DNA from: Dermatophilus congolensis
GTDB lineage: Bacteria > Actinomycetota > Actinomycetes > Actinomycetales > Dermatophilaceae
NCBI GenBank assembly: GCA_030538115.1
Contig: JAUNUP010000053.1
Span: 1-14,732, forward strand
Length of the DNA: 14,732 bases
Direction: 5' to 3'
This document shows positions 1-7,219 of this stretch, piece by piece. Position 1 is the first letter of the stretch, and each line of letters starts with the position of its first letter. The notes beneath the pieces were generated by a model that was given only the letters and a program-made list of their open reading frames with translations, did no database searches and was not told the DNA's origin. The position numbers and the translations under genes are program-made.

Positions 1-117
1 CCGGGATCCCGGTCGGAAAGCTCGTCGGCAGGTCGGTCGGCAGCCCGGTGGGCCAGCTCGTCGGGAAATCCGTGGGCAGCTCGGTCGGCCAGTTGCTGGG
101 CCAGTTGGTCGGCAACG
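1..117 (-). repeat. 12-bp-period tandem repeat encoding a P-[TS]-x-hydrophobic tetrapeptide
   Basis: On the minus strand, codons 399-437 of the RND permease read as consecutive units of hydrophobic-Pro-Thr/Ser-polar: LPTN, WPSN, WPTE, LPTD, FPTS, WPTG, LPTD, LPTS, FPTG, then IP at the window edge. The first position is always L, W, F or I; the fourth is N, E, D, S or G. The DNA period is 12 bases, with degenerate rather than identical copies. The array continues past the edge, so copy number is a minimum of nine. Confidence 0.85.
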
Positions 118-1312
118 GAATGGTCGGGCGCGGTGCCTGCGTGCTGGTCGGAGCAGGAGTCGGCGCCGGCGAGGTCGAGGCGGGCGGAGTCGGGCTAGGC
201 GCTGTCGTGGGGTTGCCCGTCGGCTCAGTCGGGCCCGTCGGCTCCGTCGGCGCTGTGGTCGCCGCTGTCGCGGCAGCCGTGCCGGTCGGCGTCACCGTGG
301 CGGGGGCCGTCGACGTGGGCGCCGGGGTAGCGGTCGCGGGCTCGCTCTGCGGCGCGTTCGGCACGCTCGTTGTGGCCCGCGTTTCGGCGGGGGTCGAGGT
401 CGGCGCTGTCGGGAGCACAGTGGTGGTAGCGGTCGTGGCGCTCGTAGCGGTAGGTACCGACGGGCGCGCTTCCCCGTCGGTAGGCGTCGCCAGGGGTGCG
501 GCCATGCCGCCGCCCAGGCCAGGGATTCCGCCGGGTAGGCCACCCGGCAGCGACAACCCGCCAAGCCCGCCTCCGGCATCGGAGAGGGGCAGCGCCCTGA
601 TCTGGTCAAGGCTGGTCAGCTTCGACCCCACCTGCACCGGAAGCTCGTTCGTGCCCTGTGTGATCGTGCCACCCGGCAGCACGACGCCGTTGGCGGTGAG
701 CACGCCGGCGACCGAGGCGGGGGTGACTTTGGCGTCTTCCATCTTCGTGGGATCGAGGGTGATCACCACGTTGCGGGCGCCGAGACCGCTGGCGGTGGCC
801 GAGCGGACTCCCACGATGTCTTCGAGTTTCGGTACGACCTGGGTGCGCAGGCGCTCGGCGAGTTCGTCGGTACCCACGTCACCGGAGGCGGCCAACTGGA
901 TCACGGGAAAGTCGTCGAAACTGCCTGTGATCACCCGCGGTTCGGATCCGTCTGGCAGGCCGCGCACCGCCAGCACCGACCGTTGGATACGTGCCTGGGC
1001 CTCCGGCAGGTTCGTGCCGTAGTCGAGGGTCACCGTGATCGACGAGATGTTGTCTCCGGAGGTCGACTCGACCTTTTCGACGTTCGGCACGCCCAGTACC
1101 GCCGCCTCGAGCGGTCGCGTGACCTGCTCTTCGATGACGTTGGCGCCCGACCCGGGCACGGGGGTGACGACCGCGACGATCGGCAGTTCGAGCGACGGGA
1201 TGAGTTCGCGCCGCAGCCCTGTGGCCGCGAGCACGCCTCCGATCAGCACGAACACCGTGATCAACGCGATGAGTGCACGGTTACGCAGGCTGAACCTGGT
1301 CAGTGCGCTCAC
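1..1312 (-). CDS. RND-family efflux permease (AcrB/SwrC-like), N-terminal part, with large Thr/Pro-rich insertion; runs off the left edge
   Basis: Proton-driven multidrug/lipid exporter of the cytoplasmic membrane. The GTG start at 1312 has GAGAGG eight bases upstream; 437 codons are read before the edge. Seen: TM1 at about residues 13-33, then the RND hallmarks RRELIPSLELP (34-44), PGSGANVIEEQVTRPLE (53-69) and a porter domain to about 243 (LDQIRALPL at 235-243). Where relatives continue with an 'L.DVA.V' strand near the end of the docking subdomain, this protein enters low-complexity sequence: Gly/Leu/Pro-rich 247-269, Thr/Ala/Pro-rich 271-395, then tetrapeptide repeats from about 399 to the edge (437). 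The reading frame stays open throughout, so the insertion looks real. The remaining TM helices and second porter half should lie left of the window. Divergent from the hydrolase at 1440. Family assignment is firm; substrate is unknown. Gram-positive homologues lack a TolC partner. Confidence 0.88.
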   Translation of the reverse strand, partial: MSALTRFSLRNRALIALITVFVLIGGVLAATGLRRELIPSLELPIVAVVTPVPGSGANVIEEQVTRPLEAAVLGVPNVEKVESTSGDNISSITVTLDYGTNLPEAQARIQRSVLAVRGLPDGSEPRVITGSFDDFPVIQLAASGDVGTDELAERLRTQVVPKLEDIVGVRSATASGLGARNVVITLDPTKMEDAKVTPASVAGVLTANGVVLPGGTITQGTNELPVQVGSKLTSLDQIRALPLSDAGGGLGGLSLPGGLPGGIPGLGGGMAAPLATPTDGEARPSVPTATSATTATTTVLPTAPTSTPAETRATTSVPNAPQSEPATATPAPTSTAPATVTPTGTAAATAATTAPTEPTGPTEPTGNPTTAPSPTPPASTSPAPTPAPTSTQAPRPTIPLPTNWPSNWPTELPTDFPTSWPTGLPTDLPTSFPTGIP

Positions 1313-1439
1313 AGTGGTGACCTCTCGGTATCGGGGCGTCACACGACGGTTCGCCCCCTGCCCCTTGATACGGGCGCCAGTATGACAGCCTCGTCTGACA
1401 AGGTCGTGAGAGCCCGAACCGTACAGAAAGCCGAGCCAG
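1313..1439. other. Divergent intergenic region, RND permease / HIBYL-CoA hydrolase
   Basis: 127 bases between two divergent starts. The only clear site is GAGAGG (minus strand, 1321-1326), the ribosome binding site of the RND gene. The plus-strand gene at 1440 has only a weak AGAAAG about ten bases upstream. I could not identify a convincing -10/-35 pair in either direction. Confidence 0.5.
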
Positions 1440-2531
1440 ATGTCGGAGTCCACCGTGCCCGAGTCCGCCGTGCCCTATGCATCATCCGTGCAGCAGATCC
1501 CATCGCCTACTGATGACGTCGTGTTCGAGCAGCGCGGCCGCTGCGGCGTCATCACGCTGAACCGTCCTCGGGCCATCAACGCCCTCAACCTGCCGATGGT
1601 CGACGCGATGCGCGCGCAGCTCACGCGCTGGGCCGATACCGGCACCGTCGATGCCGTGGTTCTCCGCGGGGCTGGCGAGCGCGGTCTCTGCGCCGGAGGC
1701 GATGTGCGGCGGCAGCGCGAACTGGCCCTCGGTTCCCCCGCCGATCACGCCGAAGCCCTGCGCTTCTGGCACGACGAATATGTGCTCGACGAGCAGATCG
1801 CCGACTATCCGCTGCCCTTCGTGGCGTTCATGGACGGCCTCGTGATGGGCGGCGGTGTCGGTCTCTCGATCAACGCGTCGTGCCGCATCGTCACGCCCGT
1901 CACGAAGGTCGGCATGCCGGAGATGACGATCGGCTTCTTCCCGGATGTCGGTGCCACGTACCGGCTCTCGCGCTCACCTGGCGAGCTCGGCACGCATCTG
2001 GTGCTCACGGGCGACACCCTCGACGCGGCCGGCGCCATCTACGCGGGCCTCGCCGACGCGATGGTCGAGGGCCCGGGCGAGTTCGAGACCCTCATCGACC
2101 GCCTGGCCGCGGGCGACGTGGCCTGGACCCGCGACGCCTCCGGAGTGGGCCGGTCGCCGTCGGCAGCATCCTGGGAGGCGGCCCGTGAATGGATCGACGC
2201 CTGCTACGTCGGTGACGACCCGGCCGAGATCGTGCGGCGGCTACGCGACCACGGTTCCCCCGAGGCGGCGCGGGCTGCGGAGACGATCGCCTCGAAGTCG
2301 CCGTTCGCCGTGCACGTCGCGCTGCGGGCCCTCCGCCAGGCTGCCGAGCTCGACTCCCTCCGAGCGGTCCTCGACCGCGACGACGTGGTCGCGAGGCACA
2401 TCACCGACGAGCCGGACTTCCATGAAGGGGTCCGAGCCCAGTTGGTAGACAAAGACCGAAACCCGGCCTGGCGCCACGCGAGCGTCGACGACGTCGATCC
2501 GGCGGAGGTCGACGCGGTCTTCGCTCCCTGA
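1440..2531 (+). CDS. 3-hydroxyisobutyryl-CoA hydrolase (enoyl-CoA hydratase/isomerase family)
   Basis: Crotonase-fold enzyme that, in characterised relatives, hydrolyses 3-hydroxyisobutyryl-CoA in valine catabolism. 363 residues, close to the usual length. Visible motifs: LNRPRAINALN (40-50); the CoA/oxyanion segment LCAGGD (83-88), where generic hydratases lack this exact form; MDGLVMGGGVGLS (131-143), the second oxyanion glycines; MPEMTIGFFPDVG (159-171) with E161 and D169 at the hydrolase active-site positions; and the C-terminal FHEGVRAQLVDKDRNPAW block typical of this subfamily rather than of true hydratases. About 25 N-terminal residues before the fold are Ser/Pro-rich. The ATG start has only a weak upstream AGAAAG, and in-frame GTGs at codons 6 and 11 are alternatives. 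The methyltransferase follows 43 bases downstream and could be co-transcribed. Some members act on other short acyl-CoAs. Confidence 0.88.
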   Translation: MSESTVPESAVPYASSVQQIPSPTDDVVFEQRGRCGVITLNRPRAINALNLPMVDAMRAQLTRWADTGTVDAVVLRGAGERGLCAGGDVRRQRELALGSPADHAEALRFWHDEYVLDEQIADYPLPFVAFMDGLVMGGGVGLSINASCRIVTPVTKVGMPEMTIGFFPDVGATYRLSRSPGELGTHLVLTGDTLDAAGAIYAGLADAMVEGPGEFETLIDRLAAGDVAWTRDASGVGRSPSAASWEAAREWIDACYVGDDPAEIVRRLRDHGSPEAARAAETIASKSPFAVHVALRALRQAAELDSLRAVLDRDDVVARHITDEPDFHEGVRAQLVDKDRNPAWRHASVDDVDPAEVDAVFAP

Positions 2532-2574
2532 GCAGCTCTCCCCACACGCCGTGCGCCTGCCGCACACTGGCTGC

Positions 2575-3240
2575 GTGAGCATCACCCCCGACTTCGAGGA
2601 GATGTACCAAGCCGACCCGGATCCCTGGGAGGTCGGCACAAGCTGGTACGAGCGACGCAAGACAGCCCTCGTGCTGGCGACGTTGCGGCGGGAGAGGTAC
2701 CGCCTCGCCTGGGACCCGGCCTGCGGCACAGGCGATCTCGCGGTCGGTCTCGCCGGGAGGTGCGAGCGGCTCGTGTGCTCCGACCTGTCCGAAACGGCGT
2801 GTGACTTGACCAGCGCGCTGCTCCGGGAGGCGGAGGTGCCGCTCGTCGCCTCGGGCTCGGCTGCGGCGATGCTCGCGGGCGGCCCCATGCAAGGCACCAT
2901 CGCCAGCGTCGAACGGTGCGCTCTGCCCGACCGGCCCGAGGCACTCGGAGACGAGAAGCCAGACCTCATCGTGCTCAGCGAATTTCTGTACTACCTCGAC
3001 GACGACCAGCGCGCCCGCACATGGCAACTCCTCGACGAGGTCTGCCACGAGACCACCGACATCGTCGCCGTGCACTGGACGCCCGAGCCGGAACAGGCGC
3101 ACCTCTCTGGCTCGGCCGCACAACGCGAACTCAACGCCCACCTGGGCGAACGAGGCTGGTGGCGCCTGGTGACACACACCGACATCGAATTCGTGGTGGC
3201 TCTCTGGAGCAAGGACGCGCCCACCCACATAGGCAGGTGA
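2575..3240 (+). CDS. NodS-like SAM-dependent methyltransferase
   Basis: 221 residues from the GTG at 2575. The N-terminus FEEMYQADPDPWEVGTSWYERRK (7-29 overall) matches the start of the NodS-like family, which begins with a DPDPW...S.YE..K signature. SAM-binding motif I is WDPACGTGDLA (46-56), and D70 in CSDLS is the expected ribose-binding acid after strand 2. LIVLSEFLYYLDD (131-143) is the strand 4/post-motif region. NodS proper N-methylates chitooligosaccharide precursors of Nod factors; actinobacterial relatives are uncharacterised and the acceptor here is unknown. No glycosyltransferase or deacetylase neighbour is present to suggest a sugar pathway. An in-frame GTG at 2551 adds eight residues that do not look like family sequence, and neither start has a recognisable ribosome binding site. 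Its 3' end faces putA with a 19-base gap. Confidence 0.82.
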   Translation: MSITPDFEEMYQADPDPWEVGTSWYERRKTALVLATLRRERYRLAWDPACGTGDLAVGLAGRCERLVCSDLSETACDLTSALLREAEVPLVASGSAAAMLAGGPMQGTIASVERCALPDRPEALGDEKPDLIVLSEFLYYLDDDQRARTWQLLDEVCHETTDIVAVHWTPEPEQAHLSGSAAQRELNAHLGERGWWRLVTHTDIEFVVALWSKDAPTHIGR

Positions 3241-3259
3241 GTCTGGCCTCGCGCCGGGG

Positions 3260-6200
3260 TCAGCCCTCCGTGTGGGAGAGGTGGCCGAAGCGGTGCATCG
3301 TTCTGCTGATCGCCTGTTCGCGGAGCATGATCAGCAGCTCCCTGCGTCCGTTCGCGAGTATCGGGCCGTCGAACAGCGTGATGCCCAGGCTCGCGGCCTC
3401 CTCGTGCAGCTCCGTCGCCACGGCCGGATCGACGCGAACGAGCCGCACACGTCCCGATACGTCGCCGCGGTCGACGCGGGCGAGGAAGTCGTCGTCGGTC
3501 TCCGAACGGTCGACGTACCGGGCCAGCGCAGCGAGCGCGAGCCGGGCTTCGTCACTGCGGTCGGCGAGGGATTTGAGCATCGCGCTTGTCGCCGGGTGCA
3601 GGCTGATCCGCAGGTCAGCCCCCGTGCAGGCAGCCGCGCAGACCATCCGCAACACCTCGTTCGCGCGTGCCTCGGGCCCGGTGCGCACCCACACGTCGGG
3701 GTGGGGCAGGTACCTGAACACGTTGGACTCGACCACGAGTCGCGATTCGTCGAACTGTCGGGACAGCTCGGTGTCCCAGGCGTAGGCGTCGCTGCCGACG
3801 GCGCCGCGCAGCCAGGAGCGGTCGGCCCGCTCGGGCAGCAGCGGCAACAGTTCGCGCAGGAGGTCGCGCACGACGGAGCCGGGCTTGGCCACCTTGGTCG
3901 GCTCCCCGTCGGGCACCCAACGCCCCAGTTGTGCAACGTAGTTCGGCCCGCCGGCCTTCGCGCCGGGGCCCACCGAAGACTGCTTCCAGCCTCCGAAGCT
4001 CTGTCGCCGAACAATCGCTCCGGTGATGTGCCGGTTGATGTAGGCGTTGCCGACCTCGATGTGCTCGAGCCAGTAGTCGATCTCCTCCTCGTCGAGGCTG
4101 TGCAGGCCGCTGGTGAGGCCGAAGTCGACGGCGTTGGCCAGTTCGACTGCGTCTTCGAGGGTGTCGGCGCGCATGATGCCGAGCACCGGCCCGAAGACCT
4201 CGGTGAGGTGGAAGAACGAGTCGGGAGCGACGTTGTCGCGCAGGCCGGGTGACCACAGGCGTCCGGAGTCGTCGAGTTGCTTCGGCTCGACGAGCCACTT
4301 CTCCCCCGGCTCCAGAGACGTGAGCGCACGCAGCAGCTTGCCCCCGGCCGGTTCGATGATCGGGCCCATCATGGTCGAGACGTCTTGGGGCCAGCCGACC
4401 TTCACGGAGCCGACTCCGTCGACGAGCTGGCGCATGAACCGCTCCGACGTGCCGACGGATCCGACGAGGATCGCGAGCGAGGCGGCCGAGCACTTCTGCC
4501 CAGCGTGCCCGAAGGCGGAGGCGACGATGTCGGCAACCGCGAGGTCGAGGTCGGCGGCGGGCGTGACGATGATCGAGTTCTTGCCCGAGGTCTCGCCGAA
4601 GACCCTGCCGCCGCCGGGGCGGTCGTAGCGCCACCCGGCGAAGAGGCGGGCGGTTTCGCTGGCACCGGTGAGCACGACGGTGTCGACACCCGCGTGCGAG
4701 ACGAGGGCGCGGCCGACCTCCCGCTCGTCGGTGCGCACCACCTGCAACACCTCGCGCGGCACGCCTGCGGCCCATAGCGCCTCGGCGGCGACCTCGACGC
4801 AGCCCGGAGTCGGGTGGGCGGGCTTGATGATCACCGCAGACCCAGCGGCCAGGCCTGCGAGCACGCCTCCGATGGGGATGGCGACCGGGAAGTTCCACGG
4901 AGGCGTGACGAGCACGAGGGGGCTCGGCTCGAACCTCGCGCCGTCGGTCGCCAGTCCGGAGGTGACGTCGATCGCCGAATCGGCGTAGTAGCGGGCGAAG
5001 TCGATCGCTTCGGAGACCTCGGGGTCGGACTGCGCGATCGTCTTGCCGCCCTCCGCCGCCATGACGGTGAGCAGGTCACCGCGTCGCTTCTCCAACTCGC
5101 GGGCGGCCTCGCGCAGGATGTCGGCGCGCTCGGATGCCGGCCGCTCGGCCCATGCCTTCTGAGCGGCGAGTCCGTGGGCCACGGTCGCGTCGACCTCTTC
5201 TGTGCTGCGCAGGATCGGCGAGGTCAACGGAGCGGGCGCGGCCTGCACGGCCGCCTTACCCCAGTCGCGGGTGGCACCGAGGGCGGGGTCGGAGTCGGCG
5301 GTGTTCGCGAATTCGTCTGTGATCGATGCACGCTCGGGGGTTCGACGCGCCCCGACGAAGGTCTCGTCGATCGCCGCGAGAGCGGTACGGAAACGCTGCT
5401 CCTCCAGATCCATCGCGTCGCCGTCGGCGTGCGCGCTGCGGGCGGAGGCGCCCTTCGCCCCCTTGCCCTTCACCGCCTCCGAGAACGTGGCGTGGAGGAA
5501 GTTCTCGGGTCCGGCGTTCTCCTCGAGGCGGCGGATGAGGTACGAGATCGCGACGTCGAAGTCGCCGGGCGCGACGACGGGGGTGTAGAGCAGCACGGTG
5601 CCGACGTCGGCCTGCACCGCGCGGGCTTGGGCCGGCGCCATGCCCTGCAGCATCTCGACGTCGAGGCTGTTGCTGACCCCGCGGTCTTCGGCGATGAGGT
5701 GCGCAAGGGCGACGTTGTAGAGGTTGTGACTGGCCACCCCGAGCCGCACGGCGGGGGCCCGGCCCTCGAACGGCCCGGCCGCATCGGGGCGTAGCGCCCG
5801 TTCGACGCAACGCAGGTAGTTCGCGTCGACCTCGTGCTTGGAGTCGTACGGCGCCACGGCCCAGCCGTGCACGACCGCCTCGACCTGCTCCATCGCGAGG
5901 TTGGCGCCCTTGACGAGGCGCACCTTGATACCTGCGCCACCGGCCGCGCGGCGGCGGCGGGCGAACTCGATGAGCCGCTCGAGGGCGGGCAGGGCGTCGG
6001 GCAGATATGCCTGCAGGACGATGCCGGCCTCGAGGTCGAGAAATTCGTCTTCCATGAGGATGCGCTCGAACAACTCGATGGTCAGGTCGAGGTCGCGGTA
6101 TTCCTCCATGTCGAGGTTGACGAACTTGTGTGGCCGCGCTTGGGCGGCGATGCGGTAGAGCGGGCGGAGGCGGTCGAGGCAGCGCTCGACCGTTCCCTCG

Positions 6201-6781
6201 TCGTCCCACGTGACGATCTGGGAGACGAGCGAACTCACCTTGATCGAGACGTAGTCGACGTCGGGCCGGGCCAGCAGGGCGCCGACGCGCTGAGTGCGGC
6301 TAGCTGCCTCGTTCTCGCCGAGTACGGCCTCGCCGAGCAGGTTGACATTGAGCCTGAACCCGGCCTCGCGGGCCTTGGCGAGGTGCTTCTTGAGGGCGGG
6401 GTCGCGGGCGTCGACGACGAGGTGGCCGACGATCTGGCGCAGCCGCGCACGCGCTGCGGGCACGACGACGGCAGGGGCGACGCGGGCGGCTACCGAGCCG
6501 AGCCCGAGCAGACCACGGTCGGCGGGGTTGAGGAACCCGGCAGAGCCTGCGCTGAGGCGAGCCAGCTCCTTGGCGGCGACATGTGCATCCTCGGGTCGGG
6601 CCACGCGGTCGACGAACCGCACCGCGAGATCCAGGCCCGCGGCGTCGCGCACCAACGCTCCCAACTGCGCTGTCGTGGCGGCCTCCGCCCGGGTTTCGCC
6701 CGCCCGCGTCGCCGCTGCCCACCGGCGCGCGAGCGCCACCGCCGAGTCGACGTAGGGGTCGAGGATGCTCTGGACCGTCAT
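3260..6781 (-). CDS. putA: Bifunctional proline dehydrogenase / L-glutamate-gamma-semialdehyde dehydrogenase (PutA, type B-like)
   Basis: Oxidises proline to P5C with FAD, then glutamate semialdehyde to glutamate with NAD+. 1173 residues from the ATG at 6781. PRODH domain about 1-465: K181, D224, Y399, R417 and R418 (YLIRRLEEN) fall at positions I align by memory with E. coli PutA active-site residues. Aldehyde dehydrogenase domain about 515-965: N630 in PPWNF, K653 in IIKPAHP, general-base E730 in FGETSGKN, nucleophile C764 in GQKCSAA, and EVFGPVLG at 861-868. The tail, about 965-1173, fits the C-terminal ALDH-like domain of long PutAs. There is no N-terminal ribbon-helix-helix domain, so this PutA cannot repress its own gene as the enterobacterial one does. 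An upstream in-frame GTG at 6844 would add 21 residues, but ATG 6781 has a strong GGAGGA at ideal spacing. Confidence 0.96.
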   Translation of the reverse strand: MTVQSILDPYVDSAVALARRWAAATRAGETRAEAATTAQLGALVRDAAGLDLAVRFVDRVARPEDAHVAAKELARLSAGSAGFLNPADRGLLGLGSVAARVAPAVVVPAARARLRQIVGHLVVDARDPALKKHLAKAREAGFRLNVNLLGEAVLGENEAASRTQRVGALLARPDVDYVSIKVSSLVSQIVTWDDEGTVERCLDRLRPLYRIAAQARPHKFVNLDMEEYRDLDLTIELFERILMEDEFLDLEAGIVLQAYLPDALPALERLIEFARRRRAAGGAGIKVRLVKGANLAMEQVEAVVHGWAVAPYDSKHEVDANYLRCVERALRPDAAGPFEGRAPAVRLGVASHNLYNVALAHLIAEDRGVSNSLDVEMLQGMAPAQARAVQADVGTVLLYTPVVAPGDFDVAISYLIRRLEENAGPENFLHATFSEAVKGKGAKGASARSAHADGDAMDLEEQRFRTALAAIDETFVGARRTPERASITDEFANTADSDPALGATRDWGKAAVQAAPAPLTSPILRSTEEVDATVAHGLAAQKAWAERPASERADILREAARELEKRRGDLLTVMAAEGGKTIAQSDPEVSEAIDFARYYADSAIDVTSGLATDGARFEPSPLVLVTPPWNFPVAIPIGGVLAGLAAGSAVIIKPAHPTPGCVEVAAEALWAAGVPREVLQVVRTDEREVGRALVSHAGVDTVVLTGASETARLFAGWRYDRPGGGRVFGETSGKNSIIVTPAADLDLAVADIVASAFGHAGQKCSAASLAILVGSVGTSERFMRQLVDGVGSVKVGWPQDVSTMMGPIIEPAGGKLLRALTSLEPGEKWLVEPKQLDDSGRLWSPGLRDNVAPDSFFHLTEVFGPVLGIMRADTLEDAVELANAVDFGLTSGLHSLDEEEIDYWLEHIEVGNAYINRHITGAIVRRQSFGGWKQSSVGPGAKAGGPNYVAQLGRWVPDGEPTKVAKPGSVVRDLLRELLPLLPERADRSWLRGAVGSDAYAWDTELSRQFDESRLVVESNVFRYLPHPDVWVRTGPEARANEVLRMVCAAACTGADLRISLHPATSAMLKSLADRSDEARLALAALARYVDRSETDDDFLARVDRGDVSGRVRLVRVDPAVATELHEEAASLGITLFDGPILANGRRELLIMLREQAISRTMHRFGHLSHTEG

Positions 6782-6786
6782 GGCGT

Positions 6787-6792
6787 TCCTCC
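6787..6792 (-). promoter_or_regulatory. Shine-Dalgarno sequence fixing the putA start
   Basis: Minus-strand GGAGGA five bases before ATG 6781. It is one of the strongest sites in the window and the main reason to prefer this start over the GTG at 6844, which has no such site. Confidence 0.85.
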
Positions 6793-6806
6793 ACGAAAAG
6801 ACCTCT

Positions 6807-6816
6807 GGGCGCGCCC
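6807..6816. repeat. 10-bp perfect palindrome between putA operator-like site and its ribosome binding site
   Basis: GGGCGCGCCC is self-complementary and lies two bases from the next inverted repeat, inside the presumed putA leader. In GC-rich DNA such a short palindrome can arise by chance. Confidence 0.4.
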
Positions 6817-6818
6817 GA

Positions 6819-6838
6819 GCACTGAGACTTGTCAGTGC
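6819..6838. promoter_or_regulatory. Operator-like inverted repeat upstream of putA
   Basis: GCACTGA and its exact complement TCAGTGC (7-base arms) are separated by the six bases GACTTG. It lies 37 bases before the putA ATG, just downstream of the transcription start predicted from the TTGGCA/TAAACG pair, where a repressor would block elongation. It is also less GC-rich than its surroundings. No candidate regulator lies next to it. A leader-RNA hairpin is the alternative reading. Confidence 0.5.
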
Positions 6839-6850
6839 AGGCACACGGCA

Positions 6851-6879
6851 CGTTTAGGCCGGTCCCGTCATGATGCCAA
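6851..6879 (-). promoter_or_regulatory. Putative putA promoter
   Basis: Minus strand: TTGGCA (6874-6879, five of six to the -35 consensus), a 17-base spacer, then TAAACG (6851-6856, a weak -10). The predicted start is near 6844, giving a leader of about 63 bases. A GTG exactly six bases after the -10 (6844) makes a leaderless longer protein a possible alternative. Confidence 0.42.
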
Positions 6880-6897
6880 GCGCCGCGTCGCGGCGCT
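6879..6897. promoter_or_regulatory. 19-bp palindrome abutting the putA -35 box
   Basis: AGCGCCGCG, a central T, then CGCGGCGCT: perfect 9-base arms around one base. It touches the putative -35 of putA at 6874-6879, a position suited to a repressor or a class II activator. No T run follows on either strand, and there is no upstream gene to terminate, so an operator is more likely than a terminator. Confidence 0.45.
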
Positions 6898-7140
6898 CAC
6901 CATTCGGGTGACCGCCTAAGTAGATCACCGCACCCGGAGGCGGGTAGGCTCCCCCGGGCGATCCGAAAACCTGTTCGTCGACAGCGTCCCGCTCTGAGGT
7001 TCCGAGCCGACGAGAGCCGGTTCCGCAGTGCGGGAAGTGCCAGCGCAGAGCGCGAATTGACCCACTTTGTACCCTCTTGACCGAATGCTGGACAACGACG
7101 TCGAAGCAGGGCCGACCGGATCGTGTACACATGAAGAGCA

Positions 7141-7157
7141 GCCTTGTCGTCCAAGGC
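7141..7157. repeat. Small inverted repeat upstream of the zinc-binding protein gene
   Basis: GCCTTG, five bases TCGTC, then CAAGGC: 6-base perfect arms ending 62 bases before the ATG at 7220. It could be an operator or a leader hairpin; it is short enough to occur by chance. Confidence 0.3.
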
Positions 7158-7219
7158 CGCACGGATCGGGGGCGGTGGCGTCGCAGTGGGGCCATCGGAC
7201 GACTCCGGAAGAAGGATCC

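Larger units (their letters stand above)
6782..7219. other. 438-base divergent non-coding region between putA and the zinc-binding protein gene
   Basis: No supported gene. It holds a putative putA promoter (6851-6879), inverted repeats at 6807-6816, 6819-6838, 6879-6897 and 7141-7157, the 8-base palindrome GTGTACAC at 7123-7130, and two direct copies of TTGACC (7057-7062 and 7077-7082), exactly 20 bases apart. Open frames crossing it have no ribosome binding site and no recognisable protein sequence. This is a large control region for two genes in an otherwise compact window. Confidence 0.6.

Noticed and set aside
48..1022. Plus-strand 324-codon open frame rich in Val/Gly
   Set aside because: It is the antisense mirror of the Thr/Pro-rich RND insertion; it has no recognisable domain, and the minus strand carries clear RND motifs with a ribosome binding site.
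2551..2574. Upstream GTG start for the methyltransferase
   Set aside because: It adds MRLPHTGC, which does not match the family N-terminus, and has no ribosome binding site; the GTG at 2575 starts next to the conserved segment.
3267..3290. tRNA-Ser-like 5' end (GGAGAGGTGGCCGAAG pattern)
   Set aside because: Only the first bases resemble a tRNA. No anticodon arm, T-loop or acceptor partner follows, and the stretch encodes the putA C-terminus on the other strand.
6782..6844. Longer putA start at GTG 6844
   Set aside because: It lacks a Shine-Dalgarno sequence and the 21 extra residues resemble no PutA N-terminus, while ATG 6781 has GGAGGA at good spacing. A leaderless start remains a minor possibility.
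7067..7219. TTG-initiated N-terminal extension of the zinc-binding protein
   Set aside because: The added 51 residues are low-plausibility sequence running through the palindrome-rich control region, with no ribosome binding site at the TTG.
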